DNA of 64,000 nt from Paralithodes platypus (GCA_032716605.1 CM064506.1:22060612-22124611); one strand, 5' to 3'. Counted from the stretch's first letter, positions 19,356-28,812 are shown. The notes: a model not told the origin generated them from the sequence alone. Program-made: numbers and translations.

Positions 19356-20111
19356 ATTAGTTAGATATATATAGATGAGCACGTAGATACGCACGCACAT
19401 ACAGTACATACTCTGTCACTCTTTCAACTCTGTGGGAGGTACTCTCTACAGGCAGTTCTGCCTTTTGTCTCCCTCATTTACAAAGACAAAAAAAGATGAC
19501 GTAGATATGCATGTGTTATTATTATTACTATTATATTATTTATTATTAATAAAATTATAATTATTATTATTATTATTTGTATTATTACTTGTATTATTAG
19601 TAGTCGTAGTAGTAGCAGTAGTAGTAGTAGTAATATAGGAAGTCCTATGCATTGATGACTGATTCGACCTGGTCTATGTTTCAGAGGGGGATACACCTGA
19701 CTGGTTTATACATAAAATAGTAGTAGTAGTAGTAATACTAATAAGTAGCAGTATTAATTACTGTAGCAGTAGTACTATAGTAATTACAAACTCAAACTTA
19801 GTAGCTTAGGTCACTGATAGTTTTACCGTATTATACTGTAAACAATGGATGCTTTTCTGTAAAGCTAAAATGATTTTAACATAAAATGGGGTTCAACCTT
19901 CCATTTCCTTTTCTGATATGCATATATAAATTTAGAAACTAGTAGTCGTAGTATCAGTAGTACTAGTAGTAGTAATAGTAGTAGTAGTTGTAGTAGTAGT
20001 AGTTGTAGTAGTAGTAGTTGTAGTAGTAGTAGTTATAGTAGTAGTAGTAGCAGTAGGAAGCAGGCTCTAGGCTTCACTCTATTCCGACATTCACCTCCAT
20101 GTGTTTGGCCT
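19323..20111. other. microsatellite-rich intron, no exon seen
   Basis: Contains (AT)n to about 19360, (ATT)n/(TAT)n at 19518-19600, (TAG)n at 19600-19632, 19718-19745 and 19940-20055, and one GAGGGA/CTGCC motif resembling other repeat borders. No open frame supported by homology. Confidence 0.7.
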
Positions 20112-20189
20112 TTGGAGCATGTGAGAGGGATGTTGAAAATACTTGTGACACTTACAAAGAAAAGATTAATGATTTCTTTAATTTTGCAG

Positions 20190-21065
20190 GAGGGTGAAGC
20201 AGATTTTTCCGGGATTAACCACATCAGAAACTTGCACCTAAGCGACGTGGTGCAGCTAAACGAGTTTCAGTCCTGTATGATAGAGGACGCCTCTTCCACA
20301 GTCCCGCTCAAGAGGATGGCGCGCTCGGCCTCATCCTACCAAGAAGACTCCAACTATCACCCAACGTACATATATGGCTTGCCCATGATGGAGTACCTGC
20401 AGAAGGATATGGTCAAGCTAACTCGGATGGAGCCTGATGCGGGAGTCCTCGGTCAGCCCATGGCTCTCAAATTAACGCAAATGGATCCAAATGCAGAAAG
20501 TCTTGATCAGTCTGCCAATCTCAAACTAACTCGAATGGAACCTGATGGGGAAAACCTCGACCCTTCCTTGAGCCCTATGGCAGGCTTTAAAGCAAAGACA
20601 AAATCACCTGGAGAACAAACACAGGGCGCATGGAATCCTACAGCCCGTAGAAGTGATGTGGCGGAAGATGCTACTCCTCTGGTAGATGATCCTTACCAAG
20701 AGAACCCTGAGACGGAGTACTCTGAAAAACCGTTTGAATCATCATCAAATAAAGTAGATAAACCAGAGCTGCCATCGAGTGAGAACGACCCAGAAAGCCC
20801 AGCTGTAGACCCAGATTACTACGAGTACCCCTACTATGACTACAGCCCGAAGGAATACAAAGACTACTACTACGGTGACAATGAAGATCGCGTGGACAGA
20901 ATGGGGGTGGCTGCTGACGAAGAAGAGACGCAGCCCGGAGCACACTACCGACAGAATGATGTAAGGACGCTAGCTTTCGACCGGGCCTTCCTCTACGCCG
21001 TCAGACATAATCCAACTGGCCTTTTGCTCTTCCTGGGGCGCTACCTTGATCCTGAGGGAAACTAG
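20190..21065 (+). CDS. serpin terminal exon with about 215-residue reactive-loop insertion
   Basis: TTAATTTTGCAG precedes the exon; it is open for 291 codons and ends in TAG. Residues 1-29 (EGEADFSGINHIRNLHLSDV..) are the usual 'aDFSgis...l.vs.v.q' block before the loop, and residues 257-291 (RTLAFDRAFLYAVRHN.., LLLFLGRYLDP) are the usual serpin C-terminus. Between them a normal serpin has a hinge and loop of about 20-25 residues; here there are about 228. The hinge (MIEDASSTVPL) is poor: the conserved E-E-G-T-E-A-A-A pattern is largely lost, so classical inhibition is doubtful. The insert has a basic run (41-45), three 18-residue repeats (76-129), a Pro/Ser/Glu-rich stretch (135-205) and a Tyr/acid cluster (210-228). 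Residues 1-26 of the open frame before 20190 are intronic. Function unknown; probably secreted, but the signal peptide lies outside the window. Confidence 0.9.
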   Translation, partial: EGEADFSGINHIRNLHLSDVVQLNEFQSCMIEDASSTVPLKRMARSASSYQEDSNYHPTYIYGLPMMEYLQKDMVKLTRMEPDAGVLGQPMALKLTQMDPNAESLDQSANLKLTRMEPDGENLDPSLSPMAGFKAKTKSPGEQTQGAWNPTARRSDVAEDATPLVDDPYQENPETEYSEKPFESSSNKVDKPELPSSENDPESPAVDPDYYEYPYYDYSPKEYKDYYYGDNEDRVDRMGVAADEEETQPGAHYRQNDVRTLAFDRAFLYAVRHNPTGLLLFLGRYLDPEGN

Positions 21066-21107
21066 AGAACCTCGAAATTATATTTTAGTTTAGGTTATGT
21101 TAAGGTT

Positions 21108-21370
21108 ATGCGTCACAGAAGTTTTTTTCCGGCGTTTTTACTATCCAATATGTGATTATGGCTTGTAATTCCAAGGTGAAAACACCAAAATCAGGTACGC
21201 AGATAGATTAACCTGCTTTATCATTTAGCTTGTACTTGGAGTTGTTGACGATCAAACATAAATAAAGTAAAAAGTCAAATTAAGCTAAATTGAGATGACA
21301 AAATAATGAGAGTCAGAATCTGTTACATGCTAAGAAAATGCCGGAAAAAAACTGTCTGTGTGATACCTCC
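21108..21370 (+). mobile_element. family F-like MITE in the serpin 3' UTR
   Basis: GCGTCACAGAAGTTTTTTTCC at the left and GGAAAAAAACTGTCTGTGTG at the right are imperfect inverted ends followed by TGATACC, resembling family F. It starts about 45 bp after the stop codon. Confidence 0.55.
21261..21266 (+). promoter_or_regulatory. polyadenylation signal AATAAA for the serpin
   Basis: The first AATAAA after the stop codon, 196 nt downstream, on the coding strand. It appears to lie inside a family F-like element, so the transposon may supply the 3' end signal. Not proven without transcript data. Confidence 0.5.
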
Positions 21371-21377
21371 TTTACAC

Positions 21378-21592
21378 TTAACCCGTTCACTACCGGTGCC
21401 GTTCTTTTAACATTATTCTGGCTTCTATCATACGATTGCATTCAGCATAAATAGGGCATCCAGCAATTAACAGGCTTCGAACTATTTCACTTAACCTATT
21501 GTACTACCACAGATCCTTCTAAAACGGCACAAAATCGTCTAAATATAGCGAAAATAAAATCAGATAGACGTCACAGGTACAGAAGGGGTTAA
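21378..21592 (+). mobile_element. family B fold-back MITE, copy 13
   Basis: TTAACCCGTTCACTACCGG to CACAGGTACAGAAGGGGTTAA. It is followed by a second GGGGTTAA and three GGTGTGTGGGCTC repeats near 21628-21665. Confidence 0.83.
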
Positions 21593-21850
21593 GGGGTTAA
21601 GGGCAATTTGTAGTATAGATATACCGGTGTGTGGGCTCGGTGTGTGGGCTCGGTGTGTGGGCTCCGGTTATGTGGCTTAACCTGATTGATAGGTCAGTAA
21701 AATTAGTGAAGGATCTCTTAAATGTTTAATTAATGTTTACAAGCATACATGGACACACACGTACACAGACAAACACACACGTACACAAAGATTCATGCAT
21801 TATATATATTGCAACTTAATGTAGGGTACACTTACACACAATTACATATG

Positions 21851-21882
<32 letters not shown>

Positions 21883-21890
21883 CAACATCA

Positions 21891-22340
21891 TTAACCCGTA
21901 CAGCCCCAGCGACGCACCTGACGCGTCGGCGATGTACTGTATGTAACGCACAGCCCCAGAGACGCGCCTGGCGCGTCACCCTAATTGCGCCGACCGTAAC
22001 CTCAGGTGTAGCCACTCAAGAGGGCTCAGATTTGTATGGGAACTGTGTACGTATCCCACGCAACCGTGCCGATGGTTGAAAACTCTCAAAGTCCACGTGC
22101 GTGCACGTGAGCGCGCAATAACCTGATTTTTTGGGGTAATTGCCTTCAATTTTTTACTCTTGTAAAATACGTTTTCGGGGGCTCTGTAGGACCATTCTTT
22201 AAGCTTTTTGAGCGTTTTTCGTGGTTTTTCCTTCATTCCTAACCCATTCGCTATTGTTTCTGGAATAAAACCATTTTTTGAAAACCGGCCGGGTTCTGGT
22301 GAACAAACATTACAAAACTAGCCGGGGCTGGACGGGTTAA
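21891..22340 (+). mobile_element. family H TTAA element, about 450 bp
   Basis: TTAACCCGTACAGCCCCAGC at the left faces GCCGGGGCTGGACGGGTTAA at the right, inverted and TTAA-bounded. The interior is richer in CpG than the surroundings (ACGCGCCTGGCGCGTC). No open frame with homology. An (AT)n tract (21851-21880) lies just before it. Confidence 0.72.
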
Positions 22341-22423
22341 AGGACACGCCACCAGAACGTCAAGAATAATTGTGACACGCAGCGCAGCAATCTGATCCGG
22401 GTGACAGTAGTAGTGTACCATGC

Positions 22424-23033
22424 TACACCATGTTCCAAATAAGTAGGCCAGAAATCGTGAACCCAATCCTCTGTAACCTAAAAAGGGCTAGAACAAACGG
22501 GCTGTCAATTGCCACACCTATGCCCTGACCGACCCTTCCCAAATGGTAGAAATATTAGCTGGATTATTCTAGGCGTTTGTGAGTTGTTGTTGTTGTTCCC
22601 CAAGCTGCCTGGCCGAACAGCCCCGAGCAAGGCCAAGGCCATAACCGAGCGCCCCCACAGAACCCTCCCTGCCTACCACAATAAAGCCTGGGTGACCGAA
22701 GCCACTCCATGGCGGGGAGCGGAGGAGGGTGCGGAAACGCCCGGGAAACCAAAGCCCCACCCAGGGCCCTGTGCCCCTCAGCAATTATGAAGAGAAAGTT
22801 GAGGGGCAAAGGAAAAATGTGACGCTTTGGCTTCCAATCTTGGTAGATTGGGAGGTCAATCCACGGAAAAGACGCCGTCACTTGAGATCTAGGAAAGACA
22901 TAAGTAAAAGGAACAGTCGGAGTAAGCTATGGGTATGGCAGAGATCGCTCAGTTCTCACTCTGATAGACCAGCCCATCACCATAGTAGAGGTTAATGTTC
23001 AAGAGTTTTGGCCTACTTATTTGGAACAGGGTA
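22424..23033 (+). mobile_element. mariner-like MITE split by retroposon D
   Basis: TACACCATGTTCCAAATAAG and GGCCA at the left face TGGCC and TACTTATTTGGAACAGGGTA at the right, a TA-bounded inverted repeat of about 25 bp. Without the inserted element (22580-22983) it would be about 206 bp, the size of family C. A piece of its left half (CACACCTATGCCCTGACC..AAATGGTAGAAATATTAGC) also occurs at 28741-28812. Confidence 0.78.
22580..22983 (-). mobile_element. retroposon D, short copy
   Basis: On the minus strand it starts exactly at GGTGATGGGCTGGTC, as the 5025 copy does, and ends in (AAC)n. The shared start suggests a short subfamily rather than random truncation. No clear target-site duplication was found. 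Confidence 0.7.
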
Positions 23034-23060
23034 TATCATCGACATGATAATTGCCTCAGT

Positions 23061-23457
23061 TATTATGGGGAGATGGGTAGTTTTTTCTAGATCCCCTTCT
23101 CTCTCATGTTTAGCCCAATTAGTCTTCCGATTTTAAGATGTTTGCCCCATTAGTTTGGCGATTTTAATACCTTTCGCCTAATTTGTTGGTCAATATTAAG
23201 ACCTTTCGTGCGATTTAGGTGTCGATTTTTTCCTGGCGAATGATAGTGAGCATGTAATTTTGGAAGAACCGGCCTTTGGCCGTGACATTTTTCTACCAAA
23301 TTTGTTTACAAATTAATCTAGAAGGTGGATCTAATGGATGTTTTGTTTAAGTTTGATAGAGGTCTAGGGAGGAAACTAGAAAAATAATACAAACACCCAT
23401 CTATCTATCTATCTAACATACATAAATGACCAAATAAATAAGCCCATCCCCCCTTAA
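23061..23457 (+). mobile_element. family A MITE with (ATCT)n, copy 14
   Basis: TTATGGGGAGATGGGTAG to GCCCATCCCCCCTTAA. A (CTAT)5 tract at 23397-23416 occupies the expansion-prone slot. Its right TTAA is the left TTAA of the next element. Confidence 0.82.
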
Positions 23458-23670
23458 CCCAAACAGTACCAGGGACATCCTTTTCGTCAGATTCTGGCAA
23501 CTATTAGACAATTTTATTCAGATTAGGAAGGACGTGTACCAAAGAAAAAGGCTACAGACTATCTCAATTAATCCTTTTCGCTACCATATATCCTTCCTAA
23601 CCTTAATAAAATCGTCTAAATGTAGCTGAAATCAAATATAAAAAGACGTCGCTGGTACTCAAAGGGTTAA
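23454..23670 (+). mobile_element. family B fold-back MITE, copy 14
   Basis: TTAACCCAAACAGTACCAGG to GTCGCTGGTACTCAAAGGGTTAA. Shares TTAA with family A copy 14. Confidence 0.83.
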
Positions 23671-23774
23671 GCATAGTTCTCCCTGCTTCTTTGCTCTCCC
23701 TCAGACAATAGGGCCACACATGTAACACTGGGAGGAATTAAGATTGCATGGTGAGGGAAAGCGATGTGGGTGGG

Positions 23775-24300
23775 ATGGAAGGGTTATGACATGGAAGAGA
23801 AAGTATGGAAAATGGAATGGAAAGTATGGGAAATGCAATAGAAAGTATGGATAATGGAGTATAAAGTATGAAACATGGAATATAAATTATGGAAATGCAA
23901 TAGAAAGTATGGAAATGGAATGGAAAGTATGGAAAATGTAAGAGAAGGTATGGAAAATGGAATATAAAGCATGGAAAGGGAATAGAAATTATGGAAAATG
24001 TAATAGAAAGTATGGAAAATGTAATAGAAAGTATGGAAAATTAAATTGTATGGGATAGAAAGTATGGAAAATGTAATAGAAAGTATGGAAAATGTAATAG
24101 AAAGTATGGACAATTAAATTGTATGGGATAGAAAGTATGGAAAATAGAATATTATGGGATATAACGTATGGTAAGTAGAATTGTATGGGGTAGAAAGCAT
24201 AGAAAATGGAATAGTATGGGTTAGAAAGTATGGAAAAGGAAATGATATGGAATAGAACGGAAAATGGAATGGTAAGGGATAGAAATCATAGCAAATGGGA
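23775..24300 (+). repeat. AG-rich minisatellite (GAAAGTATGGAAAATG)
   Basis: About 20-25 diverged units of 18-24 bp built on TAGAAAGTATGGAAAATGTAA. One longer unit (GGAAAATTAAATTGTATGGG) recurs. Open frames on the minus strand (Phe-His-Thr-Phe-rich) are repeat artefacts. Confidence 0.85.
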
Positions 24301-24344
24301 TAGAAAGACTTGTTTGTTCCTTGTTTATAGGTTGATATTGCAGT

Positions 24345-24609
24345 AGAATATTGTTGTTGTGTATGTTATTGTCCTTATATAGATTTAGCAAGTTAGTTAT
24401 TTGTTAATTTATTTATTGAATATTGTGAAAATTATACTAATGACTCCTAAATTGTTGGTGTTGTATATGTTATCGCATGTTTATATATTTAACTAGTTAG
24501 TTATGTGTTAATTTATTTTATTGTATTTATTGAATATTGTGAAAATGATACTAAGGACTCATACATTCTTGATATATATGTTATCAACTTTTTATTTATT
24601 TAGCCAGTT

Positions 24610-24648
<39 letters not shown>

Positions 24649-25565
24649 CTATATTCCAACTTACTTCCTCTCGGGCATAGGCTGAGAGCCTTAACATTCA
24701 CCGTTTTACAATGAACAGTGAAGCCCGTGAGGTCTTGTTCCAGTCTAGGGAGTGAGACATGTGAAGCACGTAGAGTACAACGAGCACCTGCCATCTTGCC
24801 TTCACATGAGGCACGGTGCTCACTCATGGCCCGAAACGACCCCATCTCTGAAGCTATCTCGTTCCCGTGCTTCACTGTCTCAACCCCTACACTCGGACTC
24901 TCACACTTACACACACACAACGCCACCTGTTGAGCAGATAACTCACCAGGCATTGCATCCCTATAGCATATTTTGAATATGGGAATATTCATACACTGCT
25001 ATTTAATCAGGGAACAATGAGGGTATTTTATTGACGTTTCGGTGGGCTTGTGGTAATGCACTGATACTAGGTACAGCTCAAATTCCATCCCAATAATATC
25101 TTCCCAACATTTTATATGTTGATTTAGTTATTGCATATTATGAGAATTATAATATGACTCAGAAATTGTTGCTGCGTATGTTATCGTCTTTTCAATTATT
25201 TATCTAGTTATGTGTTATTTTATTTATATATATTTATTGAATATTGTGATAATTAAACTAAATACTCTCAAATGTTGTTGTTTGTCATTGTCTTTTTATT
25301 TATTTAGCTAGTTAGTTATGTGTTAATTTGTTTTTATTTATTTATTGAATATTGTGAAAATTATATTAAGGACTCCAATTTTCTTGTTGTGTATTTTAGC
25401 CTCCATTTATTTAGTTAGCTACTTACTTATATGTTAATTTATTTTATTTTATTTATTGAATATTGTGAGAATGATAGAAAACACTCCTAAATTGTTGTTT
25501 ACGTTACCAACTGTTTATAAATTTAGCGACTTATTTATTTGTTAATATATTTGATTATGTTTATT
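24345..25565 (+). repeat. about 110-bp tandem repeat, interrupted
   Basis: Units contain TTATGTGTTAATTTATTT, ATTGAATATTGTGAAAAT and ACTCCTAAATTGTTG. GAATATTGTG recurs at 24419, 24532, 25245, 25347 and 25458, spacing 102-113 bp. The array is split by a poly(T)-bounded insertion at 24610-25115. Confidence 0.8.
24610..25115 (-). mobile_element. poly(A)-tailed insertion (retroposon) in the 110-bp array
   Basis: On the minus strand it ends in a run of nearly 40 A (T tract at 24611-24648), consistent with retroposition. The right part reads CCACAAGCCCACCGAAACGTC on the minus strand, reminiscent of the 3' core half of hammerhead ribozymes seen in Penelope-like elements, but the CTGATGA box is not intact. 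A 100-residue open frame (MNIPIFKICYRDAMPGEL..) has no domain I recognise. Confidence 0.5.
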
Positions 25566-25675
25566 GAGGTGACAATATATCCATAAGACAGAAATCCATT
25601 AATACAAAAGTTGTAGCTCTGTAGAATATCCCAGTAAACATTGATAGAGGGAAAATACTGAATTGGGCTTGAGTT

Positions 25676-25979
25676 TAAGGGGGCCTCGTTTTTTTTTTCT
25701 TTCTCTCTCCCTCTCTCTCTCTCTCTGGGTTATATCCATTTGGCCCCATTCAGCTTACTGTTTTAAGACGTTTATCCCCATCCAGAATATTTATTAAAAA
25801 AAAATTTGACAGCAGGCTAAATTTGTAAATTTTTCGAAATTTCTCAATATAATGCTGTTCTTGCTATCGCTCGCTAGGAAGAATCAACACCTGGATAAGT
25901 ATAAACGTCTTAAAACAGTAGGCTGAATGGGACCGAATGGATACAAGCCAGAGAAAGAGGGGGGTCACCCCCCTTAAAG
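25676..25979. mobile_element. family A-related fold-back element
   Basis: TTTAAGGGGGCCTCG at the left faces GGTCACCCCCCTTAAAGG at the right. The interior has inverted pairs (TTTTAAGACGTTTATCC / ATAAACGTCTTAAAAC; ATTTGGCCCCATTCAGC / GCTGAATGGGACCGAAT). Family A words GCTATCGCTCGCTAGG and AATCAACACCT are present, so it is a diverged cousin. Confidence 0.68.
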
Positions 25980-26430
25980 GTAGGTAATTATCGATTATTT
26001 TCAGTCCAAACTTTCAGAACACACATTTACAGTATATCACTATAAAGCACGACTTTTTTGTTTTGTGTGTTTTTTTTGCAATAATGTCTAAAGCTGCGTG
26101 CAGAACTGCTCTATCCAAAAAAAAAAAAAAAAGGAAAAGTGGGGATTGGGCCTGAGTATACTGTACAGATAGATAGATAGATAAATAGATAGAACTGCTC
26201 TATCAGGTTTCAGTAAAACAGAACTTTGCCAGTTGGCTTTGTGCTGTGATAAGGCTTCCTGTCCAGGCGAGCCAAAGCTCCCCCCCCCCCCCCTTCTCCT
26301 TTCTGTTGTTGGCTTTGTTCTCTTCTGTAAACTGTGTAACATTCGCCCAACACGAGTCGACTTTTGCGAGTGACGGATTCTCGGCCTCACACACACACCC
26401 ACACACACACACTCACCCACACTCCCCACA
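25980..26430. other. no gene seen; simple repeats
   Basis: Holds a poly(A) run at 26117-26132, (GATA)n at 26167-26192, a C13 run near 26281 and CACACACACCCACA tracts to 26415. GAACTGCTCTATC occurs twice (26104 and 26192). Confidence 0.6.
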
Positions 26431-26432
26431 CC

Positions 26433-26700
26433 TCCCCGTGGCGTAACTGATAGCGCGTCTGGCTCACAACCAGAAGGTCCCGGGTTCGAGACCCGGGCAG
26501 GGAAGAGACATTTGGGCAAGTCTCCTAACGGTGTAGCCTCTGTTCACCTAGCAGTATAAATAGGAACCTGGTATAAGTGGACGAAGTTGTGACATCCCAT
26601 CTGGGGTTGGTGATCGGTTACAAGGCGAGAGGGGTGTGAGACTGGTACCGTAGTGAGAATGGTACCGTACAGGTTAACCCTAAGCCTTCGTATCCAGATG
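26433..26700 (+). mobile_element. tRNA-derived SINE with Val(CAC)-like head
   Basis: Positions 26433-26503 fold as a tRNA: acceptor TCCCCGT / GCAGGGA with one mismatch, anticodon arm TCTGG-CTCACAA-CCAGA (anticodon CAC, valine), and a perfect T arm CCGGG-TTCGAGA-CCCGG with B box GGTTCGAGACC. Only one base lies between acceptor and D stem, so it is probably not a functional tRNA. The body continues GAGACATTTGGGCAAGTCTCC and TTCACCTAGCAG..TAAATAGG, a SINE body I associate with decapods (from memory, not checked). Confidence 0.72.
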
Positions 26701-26940
26701 TCGCCAATTGGCTAAAATACAGACTACACACACATCCACAGCCATTCCAACGATACATAAACACTTAACATGCATTTCACGCATTACATTCCCAGTTAAG
26801 GAGGCGCGATAATAATGAGCTTAGCTCGCATTGCGTGGATTCCCCTTGACGAACAAGTAACTGAGTAACTGAGTAACTACTCCACACTCACACACACACC
26901 CACACCCACCCACCCACACACACACAGACACACACACTAT

Positions 26941-26980
<40 letters not shown>

Positions 26981-27054
26981 GAGAGGGGCGAAATTGAATC
27001 ATCCCACCATTGTTTGAGGTCCTAGCCATGAATGCAGGTGTATTTCTTTCTCAG
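26701..27054. other. no gene seen; (CA)n tracts
   Basis: Unassigned sequence followed by a CACACACCCACCC tract and (CA)n at 26881-26980, with a threefold AAGTAACTGAGTAACTG step just before. Confidence 0.6.
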
Positions 27055-27428
27055 TTAAGGGGGATGGTTCACTTTTTGGTCGAATTTTTCATTTATTTAT
27101 CATTCTTCTAGTTTCTTCCCTATAGACTACCATCAAACTTAAAATAACATCCATTAGATCCCCCTTCTATATTAATTCTATATTAATGTGTACATTTTTC
27201 GGTAGAATATTTTCCCGGCCAAAGGCCGGTTCTTCCAAACTTACAGGCTCACTACTGTTCGCCAGGACAAAAATCGACACCTAAATAGGATGAAAGGTCT
27301 TAATATTGACAACAAATGCGGCTAAAGGTTTTTAAAAATCGACAAACTAATGGGACAAAAGTCTAAGAACTAATGGGGATAAGCATGAGGAAGAAAGGGG
27401 ACCAGACAAACGGTCCATGTCCCGTTAG
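27055..27428 (-). mobile_element. family A MITE, copy 15
   Basis: TTAAGGGGGATGGTTCAC to GTCCATGTCCCGTTA. It carries a 12-bp tandem duplication (TTCTATATTAA). It abuts family B copy 15 at the right TTA. Confidence 0.8.
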
Positions 27429-27638
27429 CCCCTTCTGTACCAGTGACGTCTTTTTAGTTTTATTCTTGCTCTATTTAGACGATTTTGTGCAATTTAAGAA
27501 GGATCTGAGATAGTAAAAAGGGTTAAGCGAGATAGCTCGTAGCCTGTTAGTTGCTGGAGGCCCATTTAAACTGAGTAACATTATCTAATAGTAGCCATAA
27601 TAAAGTTAAAAGGACGTCGCCGGTACGGAAGGGGCTAA
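27425..27638 (+). mobile_element. family B fold-back MITE, copy 15
   Basis: GTTAGCCCCTTCTGTACCAG to GCCGGTACGGAAGGGGCTAA, nearly perfect inverted ends with compensating changes (AGCCCC / GGGGCT). Confidence 0.82.
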
Positions 27639-27690
27639 TTCGTTAATTTCCCTTTTTGGCTCCTTCGCCCTCTCAACATTTTTATTCTTG

Positions 27691-27905
27691 TACAGTCGGC
27701 CAAATAAGTGATGTCACGACACCAAGTATATTTCGATCAATAATTGGCATCAGCACAATCTAAACTTTCTTTCATCGTTTCGAGTGAGATATGCAGACAT
27801 GTTCCTATCTTTACACACCCTATTTAACATCTGGCAGACATTAATACAACACACAGCGACCTTAACGTAAAGACAGCGGAGACACGAATAATTTGGGCAA
27901 CTGTA
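27691..27905 (-). mobile_element. family C mariner-like MITE, copy 3
   Basis: TACAGTCGGCCAAATAAGTG at the left; AATAATTTGGGCAACTGTA at the right, diverged. Internal 27818-27847 reads CCCTATTTAACATCTGGCAG then ACATTAATAC, again the satellite unit sequence. Its orientation equals that of copy 2. Confidence 0.82.
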
Positions 27906-28371
27906 CAACCGGGGGTATTAAGTGTTGTCATAGATTCCAGTGGTTTTCGCTCAAAAAGTGTTATTGGAGTCTTTATAGTTATTGGGAAAAGTGCTTATCC
28001 CTCAAAGTATTAGTCAATGTCCGAAGCTTTGTGAAATATTTGACAACACTTATTAACCTCAACCGTACAATCACTCCTAAATATTCGCGGATTTGTTTAT
28101 GTAATTATAACTATCTAGATTGATTTTAGGATAGATTGTGTAATGGTAGCCAATATACAGGGTGGAAACGTGTCCTGGTATACTAACCCACCAGCTGGAT
28201 AGCCAGAGTAACCTCAAGGTGAAGATGCATATGCTGAGGCCTGATCTACCACCGTAGAGAACATCACCACCACGGGTCAGGGCTGGTCCTATCCACAGTG
28301 AGGTTTGGCTTCCTCTACCCAACCTTAGCCATTTCTGTCTGTCTCTTTTACTGAACTATTTTTCCTTCTAG

Positions 28372-28561
28372 GGGCGAGGTCGCCCGATTGGGTGGCACTG
28401 CAAGGGTGGCTGTGAACGGTGTTGGCATTGGCCCGTGGGTACAAGCCCGTGGGCTGATGATCCCCTCCCCCGCTGCCCTCTCAGAGACAGATTTCATATC
28501 CCCATATGGGGGCACGATCGTCTGGAGCGGCTTTGTTCTATCATACTCGGGACTGTTATAG
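28372..28561 (+). other. GC-rich open segment after a CTTCTAG acceptor-like site
   Basis: TTTTTCCTTCTAG is followed by 62 stop-free codons (GEVARLGGTARVAVNGVGIG.. to ..IVWSGFVLSYSGLL) ending TAG. Composition is much more GC-rich than the flanks, which could mean an exon or the body of a GC-rich repeat; GCCCGTGGGTACAAGCCCG contains a short internal repeat. I recognise no protein family, and no second exon is visible. Sequence 28130-28371 and 28562-28740 is otherwise unassigned. Confidence 0.2.
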
Positions 28562-28740
28562 TCTGGGGAATTATATTAACCACAACATAACCACCAACAC
28601 AATTATTACTTCTATTACTTCTATTTTCGCAGTGCTGCTTTATAAATCCATAACAAAGTGACAAGGGAAAATGTTAAGCATATAATTATATTCCTTTAAT
28701 TATAATATAATTATAGGGGGAGCATATGGACTGTACATTT

Positions 28741-28812
28741 CCACACCTATTCCCTGGCTGACTCTTTCCAAATGGTAGACATATTAGCTCGATTACTCTA
28801 GTCGTTGTTTAA
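28741..28812 (+). repeat. fragment of the 22424 MITE
   Basis: CCACACCTATTCCCTGGC, then CCAAATGGTAGACATATTAGC, matches the left half of the element at 22424-23033 (about 22507-22583). Confidence 0.6.

Noticed and set aside
20112..20189. Alternative start MEHVRGMLKILVTLTKKRLM.. for the last serpin exon
   Set aside because: A good acceptor (TTAATTTTGCAG) lies at 20189, serpin similarity starts exactly after it, and the upstream codons resemble nothing in the family.
20671..20945. Minus-strand open frames inside the serpin terminal exon
   Set aside because: They are antisense shadows of a well-supported coding exon.
26433..26503. Functional tRNA-Val(CAC)
   Set aside because: The fold is good, but the junction between acceptor and D stem is one base short, one acceptor pair is mismatched, and a SINE body follows without a T-run terminator.
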